Assembly (NCBI GenBank): GCA_964427155.1
Contig: CAYRSC010000017.1
Coordinates: 1-64,000, forward strand
Source of the DNA: Desulfothermus sp964427155
GTDB lineage: Bacteria > Desulfobacterota > Desulfovibrionia > Desulfovibrionales > Desulfothermaceae
Reading direction: 5' to 3'
Length of the DNA stretch: 64,000 nucleotides
Part shown: positions 43,505 through 51,958 of the stretch, in pieces
How positions within the stretch are numbered: the stretch's first letter is position 1
Layout of the letters: the number at the start of each line of letters is the position of its first letter
Notes under the pieces: generated by a model
Told to the model about the DNA's origin: nothing
What the model saw: only the letters and a program-made list of their open reading frames with translations
Databases searched by the model: none
Made by a program: the position numbers and the translations under genes

Positions 43505-44486
43505 AAACCTCCTCCCGTAAAAAACGCTCCCTTATATCTTCTGCATAATTATACGGACTTGCCTCCTTTTTTACAATACCTTTTATCATTTTTTCCAGCT
43601 CCCCATCCTCCTCTAGTCTCTCCAGGATGGGGTATAACATCTGAGATTTAACCGCATTTATAAGTTGAACCCTTGCCTTTCTCCGCTCCCTTTCCTCAAA
43701 AATATCTTTATCCTCTAAGAATCTAAAATGTTCCTCAATCTTCTCCCTAAGTTCATCCACCTGCTGGGCAAACTTTATGGGATTGGCAATACTCTCTAGC
43801 TTCACAATGGGGGGTCTCCAGTTTCCCGGAAAGCTCTGTACCATGTCCAGGGCCCTCATAAGGTCCATATATAACTTGGTGGTATTTGGATGGTCTCCTT
43901 TGTTTATTACAAATATATCTGCTATCTCCATAATACCCGCCTTTATAGTCTGGACATCATCCCCCATTCCCGGAGTTAGCACCACCAATATGGTATGGGC
44001 ATTATTCATAATGTCCACTTCTGACTGGCCAGTACCCACTGTCTCAACTATAATAATATCTTTACCCATAAAATCCAACACATAGATGGCATCCTCCACA
44101 GCCGCAGAAAGTCCTCCCAATGCCCCCCTTGTGGCCAGACTCCTGATAAAAACCCCATCATCACCCGCATGACTTTGCATCCTCACCCTATCTCCTAAAA
44201 GGGCACCACCAGTAAAGGGACTGGTGGGGTCCACAGCCAGGACCCCCACTGTCTTTCCCTTTTTTCTAAAGCTGGTTATCAAAAAGTCTGTAATAGTACT
44301 CTTTCCCGCTCCAGGAGCACCAGTTATCCCTATTACCTTTGCCCCTCCTGTATAGGGGTATATCCTCTTTACTATCTCCTTTGCCTCTGGAATCCTGTCC
44401 TCAATGTTCCTTATGAGGCGAGAGACTACTCTCACATCCTTTGCCTTTATCCTCTCTATGATCTTTTCAATCCTGGAATTGTCCAT
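43503..44486 (-). CDS. meaB: MeaB/ArgK-type G3E GTPase, mutase chaperone (module 2)
   Basis: 327 residues. GITGAPGAGKSTITDFLITSF (P-loop), VLAVDPTSPFTGGALLGDRVRM, FIRSLATRGALGGLSAAVED, IIVETVGTGQSEVDI and VINKGDHPNT are the G-motifs of the family. Such GTPases gate cofactor loading and repair of adenosylcobalamin mutases. It immediately follows the cobalamin-binding subunit gene (21 bases), so it probably serves the isobutyryl-CoA-mutase-like enzyme. A second copy at 56809 serves the methylmalonyl-CoA mutase. Confidence 0.9.
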   Translation of the reverse strand: MDNSRIEKIIERIKAKDVRVVSRLIRNIEDRIPEAKEIVKRIYPYTGGAKVIGITGAPGAGKSTITDFLITSFRKKGKTVGVLAVDPTSPFTGGALLGDRVRMQSHAGDDGVFIRSLATRGALGGLSAAVEDAIYVLDFMGKDIIIVETVGTGQSEVDIMNNAHTILVVLTPGMGDDVQTIKAGIMEIADIFVINKGDHPNTTKLYMDLMRALDMVQSFPGNWRPPIVKLESIANPIKFAQQVDELREKIEEHFRFLEDKDIFEERERRKARVQLINAVKSQMLYPILERLEEDGELEKMIKGIVKKEASPYNYAEDIRERFLREEV

Positions 44487-44507
44487 ACCCCTTCACCGCC
44501 TTCAAGT

Positions 44508-44921
44508 TTATAACACCTTATCTTCCACCTTTACATTCTTGTCAATCCACTCCTTAATCTCTTCCAGAGGCGTGCCAGGTGTGAATACCTCTTTTATACC
44601 TGCATCATAGAGATATTGGAAATCCTGTTTAGGGATTATCCCTCCTCCTATTACCACAATGTCATCTGCCCCCTTCTCGCGAAGGAGTTTTACCACCTTG
44701 GGAAACAGCTCCTTATGGGCACCAGAGAGACAGCTAAGTCCAATGAGATCTACATCTTCCTGAAGTGCGGCCTCTACTATCTGCTCAGGGGTTTGATGAC
44801 AGCCGGTATATATCACCTCATAACCACAATCCCTGAAAAACCTTGCCAGTATCCTGGCCCCTCTGTCATGACCGTCCAGCCCTGGTTTTGCAACCATTAT
44901 ACGCAGTTTTCTCTTCGCCAT
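44508..44921 (-). CDS. icmB: Cobalamin-binding small subunit of acyl-CoA mutase (IcmB-like)
   Basis: 137 residues, a single B12-binding domain. The DxHxxG motif is in AKPGLDGHDRGARILA, whose His is the lower cobalt ligand; SCLSGAH and IVVIGGGIIPKQD line the nucleotide loop pocket. Separate small subunits of this size pair with isobutyryl-CoA or split methylmalonyl-CoA mutases. It follows the large subunit gene by 38 bases. Confidence 0.9.
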   Translation of the reverse strand: MAKRKLRIMVAKPGLDGHDRGARILARFFRDCGYEVIYTGCHQTPEQIVEAALQEDVDLIGLSCLSGAHKELFPKVVKLLREKGADDIVVIGGGIIPKQDFQYLYDAGIKEVFTPGTPLEEIKEWIDKNVKVEDKVL

Positions 44922-44959
44922 CCCCTTCTCCTTACTTTTTCAAAATCCCCTTCTTTGGA

Positions 44960-46642
44960 TTAGAAGAATCCAGGATCCTTATATTCCCCATATACCTCCC
45001 GATATACATCACAAATCTCCTGCTCTGTGGCAAGGGCCTTCACTGCCTCAATACAATAGGGCATCACATTCTCATCCTTTTTACATGCCTGTCTCAACTC
45101 ATCTAAGGCCTTTTTTACGGCCTTATCGTCCCTTCTTCTCTTCACCTCGTTTAGTCTCTTTAGCTGTTCTCTCTCCACACTCTCATCTATCTCCAGAATA
45201 GGACACTCCTGAGCCTCATCTGTCACATATTTATTCACACCAACAACGATCTTCTCTCCCTTCTCAATCTGTTGTTGATAGTGATACGCCGCATTGGCAA
45301 TCTCCATCTGGGGATACCCCTGTTCTATGGCCGCAAGCATACCTCCCATCTCATCTATCTTCTCAATATACTCCCATGCGGCCTCTTCCATCTCCTTGGT
45401 TAGCTTCTCCACAAAATAAGAGCCCGCCAAGGGATCTATAGTATTGGCAACCCCTGTTTCTTCAGCAATTATCTGCTGGGTTCTCAAGGCTATCTGCACT
45501 GCATGTTCTGTGGGAAGACAATACACCTCATCTAGGGAATTGGTGTGGAGAGACTGGGTTCCACCAAGTACTGCAGCAAGGGCCTCCACTGCAGTCCTTA
45601 CCACATTATTATAGGGCTGCTGGGCCGTTAAAGAACACCCTGCAGTCTGAGTATGGAATCTCAGCCACCAGGACCTTGGATTCTTTGCCTTATACCTGTA
45701 CCTCATCACATGTGCCCATATCTTCCTGGCCGCCCTCATCTTGCATATCTCTTCAAAGAAATCTATATGAGAATTGAAGAAAAAGGAAAGCCTTGGGGCA
45801 AACTCATCAGGATGTAATCCCTTGGTTTTCATCACATGCTCCACATACTCCATTCCATCCCGCAGGGTAAAGGCCAGTTCCTGCACTGCAGTGGCACCCG
45901 CCTCTCTTATATGATAGCCGCTTATGGAGATGGTATTCCACCTGGGAACATACTTGGTGCCAAACTCCACAGTATCACTTATGAGCTTCATAGAAGGCTC
46001 AGGGGGAAGCATAAAGGTCTTTTGAGCAATAAACTCCTTCAGCATATCATTTTGAATAGTCCCTCCAATCCTATCCAGGGATACTCCCTGTTTCTGGGCA
46101 CACGCTATATACATGGCCCACATCACCGTGGCAGGTGGGTTGATGGTCATGGAGGTGGTCACCTCCCCCAGGGGTATCCCCTCCACCAAGACCAAAAAAT
46201 CCTCCAGGGTATCTATGGCCACCCCACACTTCCCCACCTCTCCTGCAGATCTGGGACTATCTGAATCATATCCCATGAGGGTGGGGAAATCAAAGGCTGT
46301 ACTGAGACCTGTCTGCCCCTCCTTTAGAAGTAAGTGCCACCTTTCATTGGTGTCCTTTGCAGTACCAAGACCTGAAAACATCCTGTAGGTCCAGAGCCTT
46401 CCCCTATAACCTGTATGATGAATCCCTCGTGTATAGGGATACTGACCAGGGAAGCCTATCTCCTTTTCAAAATCCAGGTCCTTTATGTCCTCAGGGGTAT
46501 AAAGCCGTTTTATCTCTTTGTCAGATACTGTGGAAAATCTATCTTTCCTCTCCGCCCTCTTGGCTATTATCTTCTTTACTTCATCTTCCCACTTCTTTCT
46601 TAGAGAAGAACACTTCTCCAGAAGCTCCTTGGCAAAATACAT
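44960..46642 (-). CDS. icmA: Isobutyryl-CoA mutase-type large subunit
   Basis: 560 residues, the substrate-binding TIM-barrel domain of B12-dependent acyl-CoA mutases. It has GFPGQYPYTRGI, TSMTINPPAT, GTIQNDMLKEF, WNTISISGYHIREAGATAVQELAF and GGTQSLHTNSLDEV. Two specificity residues differ from methylmalonyl-CoA mutase: Phe89 (RMFSGLGTA) where Tyr is expected, and Gln207 (FIAQKTF) where the carboxylate-binding Arg is expected. Phe/Gln is the known isobutyryl-CoA mutase signature. The copy at 55137 keeps Tyr81/Arg199. It probably interconverts isobutyryl-CoA and butyryl-CoA. AGGAGG precedes the ATG. Confidence 0.88.
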   Translation of the reverse strand: MYFAKELLEKCSSLRKKWEDEVKKIIAKRAERKDRFSTVSDKEIKRLYTPEDIKDLDFEKEIGFPGQYPYTRGIHHTGYRGRLWTYRMFSGLGTAKDTNERWHLLLKEGQTGLSTAFDFPTLMGYDSDSPRSAGEVGKCGVAIDTLEDFLVLVEGIPLGEVTTSMTINPPATVMWAMYIACAQKQGVSLDRIGGTIQNDMLKEFIAQKTFMLPPEPSMKLISDTVEFGTKYVPRWNTISISGYHIREAGATAVQELAFTLRDGMEYVEHVMKTKGLHPDEFAPRLSFFFNSHIDFFEEICKMRAARKIWAHVMRYRYKAKNPRSWWLRFHTQTAGCSLTAQQPYNNVVRTAVEALAAVLGGTQSLHTNSLDEVYCLPTEHAVQIALRTQQIIAEETGVANTIDPLAGSYFVEKLTKEMEEAAWEYIEKIDEMGGMLAAIEQGYPQMEIANAAYHYQQQIEKGEKIVVGVNKYVTDEAQECPILEIDESVEREQLKRLNEVKRRRDDKAVKKALDELRQACKKDENVMPYCIEAVKALATEQEICDVYREVYGEYKDPGFF

Positions 46643-46678
46643 AAAAACCTCCTGATGCCTCTTAGACTTAGAGCCATC

Positions 46679-47539
46679 CTATTTATCATAATCATAAAAT
46701 CCCTTTCCAGTCTTCCTCCCCAGACGACCTGCAGCCACATAGGACTTCAGTAGGGGACATGGACGATATTTAGGATCACCATAGCCCTCCACCAGGACAT
46801 TGAGAATGGCCAGGACCGTATCCAGACCAATAAGATCTGCAAGTGCAAGGGGGCCCATTGGATGATTCATTCCCAGTTTCATAATATTATCTATCCCCTC
46901 CTTTGTGGCCACCCCCTCATAGAGTTCCCATATGGCCTCATTTATCATCACCATAAGGACCCTGTTAGATACAAAGCCTGGAACATCTTTACACTCCACA
47001 GGAACCTTCCCCATCTTTTCACTAACCTCAATTATTGTCTCAGTAACCTCCTTTGAGGTCTCAAGTCCATTTATTATCTCCACCAATTTCATCACAGGAA
47101 CAGGATTCATAAAATGCATCCCTATTACCTTATCAGGCCTATTGGTGCAGGCCCCTATCTGGGTGATAGGGAGAGAAGAGGTGTTAGTAGCCAAGATGGT
47201 ATGGGGAGGAGCAAGCTTGTCCAGTTGAGAAAAGACCTTAGCCTTTATCTCCATATTCTCCACCACCGCCTCCACCACGAGATCACACTCTTTTGCTGGT
47301 TCTAGATTGTCTGCCAAAGATATCCTGGATAGGATCTCCTGTTTTCTGCTTTCATCTATCTTTCCTTTAGCAACACCCCGACTCAATATCTTCTCAATAT
47401 TGGCATATCCCTTCTGGGCAAGCTCCATAGAAATATCATTTAAGACCACATCATATCCTGCCTGGGCCGCCACCTGGGCAATCCCATTTCCCATCTGACC
47501 AGCACCTACTACCATTATTTTCTTTATCTCCATTGTCAT
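46679..47539 (-). CDS. hbd: 3-hydroxybutyryl-CoA dehydrogenase
   Basis: 286 residues. NAD-binding motif IMVVGAGQMGNGIAQVAAQAGYDVVLNDI, then VVEAVVENMEIKAKVF, LATNTSSLPITQI and IGMHFMNPVPVMKLVEII with the catalytic His; the C-terminal dimerisation domain has KDVPGFVSNRVLMVMINEAI. Oxidises 3-hydroxybutyryl-CoA to acetoacetyl-CoA, the substrate for the thiolase 14 bases upstream. A crotonase and acyl-CoA dehydrogenase for the earlier steps are not in the window. Confidence 0.93.
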   Translation of the reverse strand: MTMEIKKIMVVGAGQMGNGIAQVAAQAGYDVVLNDISMELAQKGYANIEKILSRGVAKGKIDESRKQEILSRISLADNLEPAKECDLVVEAVVENMEIKAKVFSQLDKLAPPHTILATNTSSLPITQIGACTNRPDKVIGMHFMNPVPVMKLVEIINGLETSKEVTETIIEVSEKMGKVPVECKDVPGFVSNRVLMVMINEAIWELYEGVATKEGIDNIMKLGMNHPMGPLALADLIGLDTVLAILNVLVEGYGDPKYRPCPLLKSYVAAGRLGRKTGKGFYDYDK

Positions 47540-47553
47540 CCCCCCTTATACTT

Positions 47554-48915
47554 TTAGGCTTCCACCTTGATTAACATTGCATCGCCCTGGGCAAGACCAG
47601 AACAAATACCACACACGCCAATTCCCCCTCCTCGCCTTCTAAGCTCATAGGCAAGGGTCATCACTATCCTTGCACCGGTGGCACCAATGGGGTGACCATA
47701 TGCAATTGCCCCCCCATTTACGTTCACCTTGTCAAACATCTCCTCCTTGGAAAGCCCAAGGACCTTTCTCGCACTAATGAGAGTAACCGCAGCAAACGCC
47801 TCATTTATCTCAATTAGATCCATCTCAGAAATGGACATCCCATTTTGTTCCAATACCTTTTTTATGGAAAGCCCCGGGACCAGGGCAATATCCTTGGTGC
47901 GCTGAGAGACCTCTGCATAATCCAATATGGTAAACAAAGGCTTCAATCCAAGCTCATCTGCCATCTCCCTGCTCATCAAAAGACATACGCTACCTCCATC
48001 ATTTATGCCTGGGGCATTACCCGCAGTAACTACCCCTGGCTCACCAGTTACCGTACTCCTATGATTAAATACTGGCGGAAGCTTTGCCAGGGCCTCCATG
48101 GTGGTGTTGGGACGAGGTTGTTCATCCTTCTCAAAAACCTCTAATGCCCTGCCCACCTTCACCTCCACAGGAAATATCTCATCCTCCAGCCTCCCATTTT
48201 CCATGGCATCCTTTGCCGCCATCTGAGAATGATATGCCCATTCATCATTGTCCTGCCGGGTAAAACCAAATTCATCACTGGTCTCAGAGCCATGAATTGC
48301 CATGTGCCTGTTGTAAAATGGATCCCAGAGTCCATCATAAACCATAAGATCCCATACATTGGCATTTGGTAGTCCCATACGATGGCCAAAGCGCATGTCC
48401 TTTAAGGCATAAGGACAATTGGACATGGACTCCTGGCCCCCGGCGATCACTATCTCCGCCCTTCCAGTCTGGATAAGCTGTACTCCCAGGTCCAGGGACT
48501 TTATCCCTGAAGAGCATACCTTGTTTATGGAGATGGAAGGGATATATTCAGAAAGTCCCGCCAAAATAGCCGCCTGACGGGCTGGCACCTGACCACAACC
48601 TGCAGGTACCACCTGTCCCATAATCACATAATCAATATCTTCAGGATTCACCTTGTTTGCAACCCTACGCAAAAGCTCCTTTATAGCTAATGCACCAAGC
48701 TCACAGGCATCATATTGTTTTAACTTCCCACCAAATCTACCAAAAGGAGTTCTACATGCTTCTACACATACTACTTCTGTTATTTTTTCTCTTTTCTTTC
48801 TTTTTTTTCTCCCCATCCCTTTAAAATCAACTTCTCTCTTTCCAAATTCAGCTATTTTTGCGTCTTTATAGATGTCTGCTCTCGTTACTTCTAATCTCTG
48901 AATATACTTCTCCAT
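47554..48915 (-). CDS. Acetyl-CoA acetyltransferase (thiolase) with N-terminal extension
   Basis: 453 residues. Thiolase motifs are complete: Cys in SINKVCSSGIKSLDLG, NEAFAA, GGAIAYGHPIGATGARIV and CGICSGLAQGDAMLI. The typical start (VVCVEACRTPFGRFGGKLK) is reached only at about residue 47; the preceding 46 residues end in the lysine/arginine run GRKKRKKREK and are unusual. AGAGGATG before the first ATG and the promoter 36-64 bases upstream support translation of the extension. Cleaves acetoacetyl-CoA to two acetyl-CoA with the adjacent dehydrogenase. Confidence 0.9.
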   Translation of the reverse strand: MEKYIQRLEVTRADIYKDAKIAEFGKREVDFKGMGRKKRKKREKITEVVCVEACRTPFGRFGGKLKQYDACELGALAIKELLRRVANKVNPEDIDYVIMGQVVPAGCGQVPARQAAILAGLSEYIPSISINKVCSSGIKSLDLGVQLIQTGRAEIVIAGGQESMSNCPYALKDMRFGHRMGLPNANVWDLMVYDGLWDPFYNRHMAIHGSETSDEFGFTRQDNDEWAYHSQMAAKDAMENGRLEDEIFPVEVKVGRALEVFEKDEQPRPNTTMEALAKLPPVFNHRSTVTGEPGVVTAGNAPGINDGGSVCLLMSREMADELGLKPLFTILDYAEVSQRTKDIALVPGLSIKKVLEQNGMSISEMDLIEINEAFAAVTLISARKVLGLSKEEMFDKVNVNGGAIAYGHPIGATGARIVMTLAYELRRRGGGIGVCGICSGLAQGDAMLIKVEA

Positions 48916-48950
48916 ACTACATCCTCTTTAGTATTTTAAAGGTTAATAAT

Positions 48951-48979
48951 CTTTAACATAACCATCTATTTATTGTCAA
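48951..48979 (-). promoter_or_regulatory. Candidate promoter of the thiolase-icm operon
   Basis: On the minus strand TTGACA (48974-48979) and TTAAAG (48951-48956) are separated by 17 bases, 36 bases before the thiolase start. The transcript would begin within the repeated leader motif TTAACCTTTAAA at 48935-48946. Confidence 0.5.
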
Positions 48980-49034
48980 CAAGTTTTGCACTTTTAGCAT
49001 TAAACACTAAAATAAATATTTAATGCTTAATGCC

Positions 49035-49067
49035 AAAAGTAAAGGGGCAGAATATCTGCCCCTTTAC
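49035..49067 (-). terminator. Terminator of the propionate operon
   Basis: A perfect 13-pair hairpin, GTAAAGGGGCAGA with TCTGCCCCTTTAC and a 3-base loop, followed on the minus strand by TTTT. It starts 12 bases after the acs stop. A second, weaker repeat (AGCATTAAA...TTTAATGCT, 48996-49027) lies beyond it. Confidence 0.8.
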
Positions 49068-49078
49068 ATCTCTGCGGA

Positions 49079-51022
49079 CTATACCTTCTTTCCAAGCTTG
49101 CTAAGTGCTTCTTTTACTTCATCTACAGATGCCTCTTCTTCAATGGTGGATATATCTCCAATATCCTCATTGCTCCATACCTTTTTAAGTACGCGCCTCA
49201 TTATCTTACCACTTCTGGTCTTTGGAAGCATGTCCACAAATTCAATCCCCTTAAACACCACAATTGGACCCAGGGAATTTCTCACGTGCAAGACCAACTC
49301 CTTCTCCAGTTCCTCAGAGGGCTCATATCCAGACTTAAGTACCACCAAGCCAAGGCATATCTGGCCTCTAAGTTCATCAGGGACTCCCACCACAGCGGCC
49401 TCACCCACAGCAGGATGATTCACCAGGGCACTCTCCACCTCAATGGTGCCTATCCTGTGATCAGATATCTTTATCACCTCATCGGCCCTTCCAGAGAACC
49501 AGACATAGCCATCTTCATCTATCTGGGCGGCATCACCGCAGTAATAAGATCCAGTAGTGGCCAGGGTCTTTTCCCAATATTCCTCCTTATAGGCCTCAGG
49601 ATTTCCATAGAGGGTGGCAGTAAGACCTGGCCATGGCCTCTTGATAATCATGGTACCCTTTTCCCCTGGAAGCAGGGAACGACCTGTAAGCTCGTCCACC
49701 ACCTCTGGAACAATACCAGGGACAGGGTAAGTAGAAGAACCAGGCTTAATGGGAAAGAGTTGAAGCCCGTAGGGATTTGCAAACATAGGCCCTGAGGATT
49801 CCGTCTGCCACATATGGTCTATCACAGGGATCCTATCCTTAAACACCTTCTTCTGAAGCCATTCCCATACTGGTGGATTCAACACCTCTCCTGCACTAAA
49901 CACCCTTTCCAGGGAAGAAAGATCGTGTTTTTCCGCCTGCTCTATTCCCAGCATGAGCAGTGCCCTTGCACCTGTGGGAGATATCCACCAACCAGTGGCC
50001 TTATATTTTTCAATTATGGCCCACCACATGTCTTTTTCTGGATAATTGGGGGTGCCTTCATAAAGAATGGAGGTACAGCCACCGAGAAGGGGCTCATATA
50101 CATTATAGCTGTGTCCCACTATCCATCCAATATCAGAGGTGCAGAACCACATATCCTCAGGCTTTCTTCCATATATCCACTGTCCCATACAATAGATGTA
50201 AACCTGATAACCCCCATGTCTCTGAAGCGTGGGTTTTGGCTTCTTGGTGGTTCCAGAGGTGGGCAGGATAAAGAGGGGATCATTTGCCTCCAACTCCACA
50301 TAAGAACCATCCTGTCCCTCTCCTTTTTCCAGGAACTCCTCCCAGGAGATGTCTCTTCCCTTCTCCATCTTCACATCATACTTATCAAACTTATATCCAT
50401 CCCTGGAAAATACCGCCACAGTACCCACCTTGGACTGGGATAACTCAATTCCCTTGTCAAACATCTCCTTAAGCATCACAGGCTTACCTACCCTGGATCC
50501 CACATCCTGCACAAGTGCCACTTTGGGCTGGGTGAGATCTATCCTATCAGCAATTGCCTTGGAGGAAAAACCTGCAAACACTGCCACATGGATGGCCCCA
50601 ATCCTGGCACATGCAAGCATAGCCGCAGCCGCATCTGCAGACATGGGCATATAAATCATCACCCTATCGCCCTTTTCAACTCCCACTCCCCTTAGGGCAG
50701 CTGCATATTTCTCCACCAGGGCAAGGAGTTCCCTATAGGTAAACACCCTCTCACTGCCCCTTTCTCCACTAACTTCAATAAAGGCAGGCTTATCCCCATA
50801 TCCCTTTATTATCTTGTAATCCAAACAGTTATAACAGATATTGGTGGTCCCGCCCACAAACCACCTAAAGGTGGGATATTCCCACACAAAGGTCTTTTCC
50901 CACGGCTTAAACCAATGGATATTCTCCATGGCCCATACCGCGGCCTCGTTCCAGAAACCAATGGGATCATTCTTTGCGTACTCCCACATCTTTTTGTAAT
51001 CTCTCAAAAACAACTTTCCCAT
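49079..51022 (-). CDS. acs: Acetyl/propionyl-CoA synthetase (AMP-forming)
   Basis: 647 residues, of Acs length. Motifs are ILPTSGTTKKPKPTLQRHGGY (P-loop), GWWISPTGARALL, SAGEVLNPPVWEW, MWQTESSG, GYVWFSGRADEVIKISDHRIGTIEVESAL and LPKTRSGKIMRR with the Lys for adenylation. The P-loop differs from the usual SGTTGKPKG (Lys and Pro replace two glycines). The Trp before QTE is kept, so the acyl pocket should favour acetate or propionate. At the end of the propionate operon, it most likely activates propionate to propionyl-CoA. A 5' leader motif (51035-51060) precedes it. Confidence 0.88.
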   Translation of the reverse strand: MGKLFLRDYKKMWEYAKNDPIGFWNEAAVWAMENIHWFKPWEKTFVWEYPTFRWFVGGTTNICYNCLDYKIIKGYGDKPAFIEVSGERGSERVFTYRELLALVEKYAAALRGVGVEKGDRVMIYMPMSADAAAAMLACARIGAIHVAVFAGFSSKAIADRIDLTQPKVALVQDVGSRVGKPVMLKEMFDKGIELSQSKVGTVAVFSRDGYKFDKYDVKMEKGRDISWEEFLEKGEGQDGSYVELEANDPLFILPTSGTTKKPKPTLQRHGGYQVYIYCMGQWIYGRKPEDMWFCTSDIGWIVGHSYNVYEPLLGGCTSILYEGTPNYPEKDMWWAIIEKYKATGWWISPTGARALLMLGIEQAEKHDLSSLERVFSAGEVLNPPVWEWLQKKVFKDRIPVIDHMWQTESSGPMFANPYGLQLFPIKPGSSTYPVPGIVPEVVDELTGRSLLPGEKGTMIIKRPWPGLTATLYGNPEAYKEEYWEKTLATTGSYYCGDAAQIDEDGYVWFSGRADEVIKISDHRIGTIEVESALVNHPAVGEAAVVGVPDELRGQICLGLVVLKSGYEPSEELEKELVLHVRNSLGPIVVFKGIEFVDMLPKTRSGKIMRRVLKKVWSNEDIGDISTIEEEASVDEVKEALSKLGKKV

Positions 51023-51069
51023 ACTCTCCCCTCCTATTTAAAAGGTTTTGGGTTAATAATGTCTGGTTA

Positions 51070-51945
51070 TCAAACCTTAAAGACCTCCAGGGCAAATTCT
51101 CCCAGAGAGCCCAGGTCCTCACACACGTATATCCCCGCCTCTTTCATAGCCTTTATCTTGCCCTCAGCAGTCCCGCTCTTGCCACTTATAATGGCCCCAG
51201 CATGTCCCATACGCCTCCCTGGAGGAGCAGTAAGACCTGCAATAAAGCCGATAACCGGTTTAGACATATTTTCCTTCACAAACTCCGCTGCCTTCTCTTC
51301 TGCATCCCCTCCAATCTCTCCCACCATTACCACTCCCCTGGTATCAGGGTCTGCTTCAAAGGCAGAAAGGGCATCTATAAAATTGGTACCAATTATGGGA
51401 TCTCCCCCAATCCCCAGACAGGTGGTCTGCCCCAGCCCCTTTTGAGTCAACTGATAAACCACCTCATAGGTAAGGGTCCCTGACCTGGATACCACACCTA
51501 TGGGTCCTCCTGCCTTATGGATATGACCTGGCATTATACCCACCTTACACTCTCCAGGGGTAATAATCCCAGGACAGTTGGGACCAATAAGACGGGTCCT
51601 CTTCCCCCTCAGATAGTTCTTCACCTTCAGCATGTCCTGGGCAGGGATCCCCTCTGTGATGGCAACCACCACCTCCACAGATGCATCCACTGCCTCTAAG
51701 ATGGCATCTGCGGCAAAGGCAGGGGGGACAAATATCATACTACAATTGGCACCTGTCTCCTTAACTGCCTCCTCCACTGTATTAAATACTGGCACCTCAT
51801 CCATCTTCTGTCCACCCTTACCCGGTGTAACACCTGCCACCACCTTTGTGCCGTAAGCTATACACTGTCGTGTGTGGAACTGACCCTCTCTTCCGGTTAT
51901 GCCCTGAACCAGCACCCTTGTATCTTTATTAACAAATATACTCAT
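51070..51945 (-). CDS. sucD: Succinyl-CoA synthetase alpha subunit
   Basis: 291 residues from the ATG preceded by AAGGAG (9-base spacing); an in-frame start at 51966 overlapping sucC is less likely. RVLVQGITGREGQFHTRQCIAYGTKVVAGVTPGKGG, GPNCPGIITPGECKVGIMPGHIH and PVIGFIAGLTAPPGRRMGHAGAII are conserved; the latter includes the active-site phosphohistidine. Converts succinyl-CoA to succinate with ATP or GTP formation. Confidence 0.95.
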   Translation of the reverse strand: MSIFVNKDTRVLVQGITGREGQFHTRQCIAYGTKVVAGVTPGKGGQKMDEVPVFNTVEEAVKETGANCSMIFVPPAFAADAILEAVDASVEVVVAITEGIPAQDMLKVKNYLRGKRTRLIGPNCPGIITPGECKVGIMPGHIHKAGGPIGVVSRSGTLTYEVVYQLTQKGLGQTTCLGIGGDPIIGTNFIDALSAFEADPDTRGVVMVGEIGGDAEEKAAEFVKENMSKPVIGFIAGLTAPPGRRMGHAGAIISGKSGTAEGKIKAMKEAGIYVCEDLGSLGEFALEVFKV

Positions 51946-51958
51946 AACATTCCACTCC

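Noticed and set aside
44960..46642. 2-hydroxyisobutyryl-CoA mutase
   Set aside because: That enzyme has Ile at the position of Phe89; Phe with Gln207 fits isobutyryl-CoA mutase better.
49814..50443. 209-codon plus-strand frame opposite acs
   Set aside because: Longest antisense frame in the window, but it lies wholly within the synthetase gene and its translation is Cys/His/Pro-rich and unlike a real protein.
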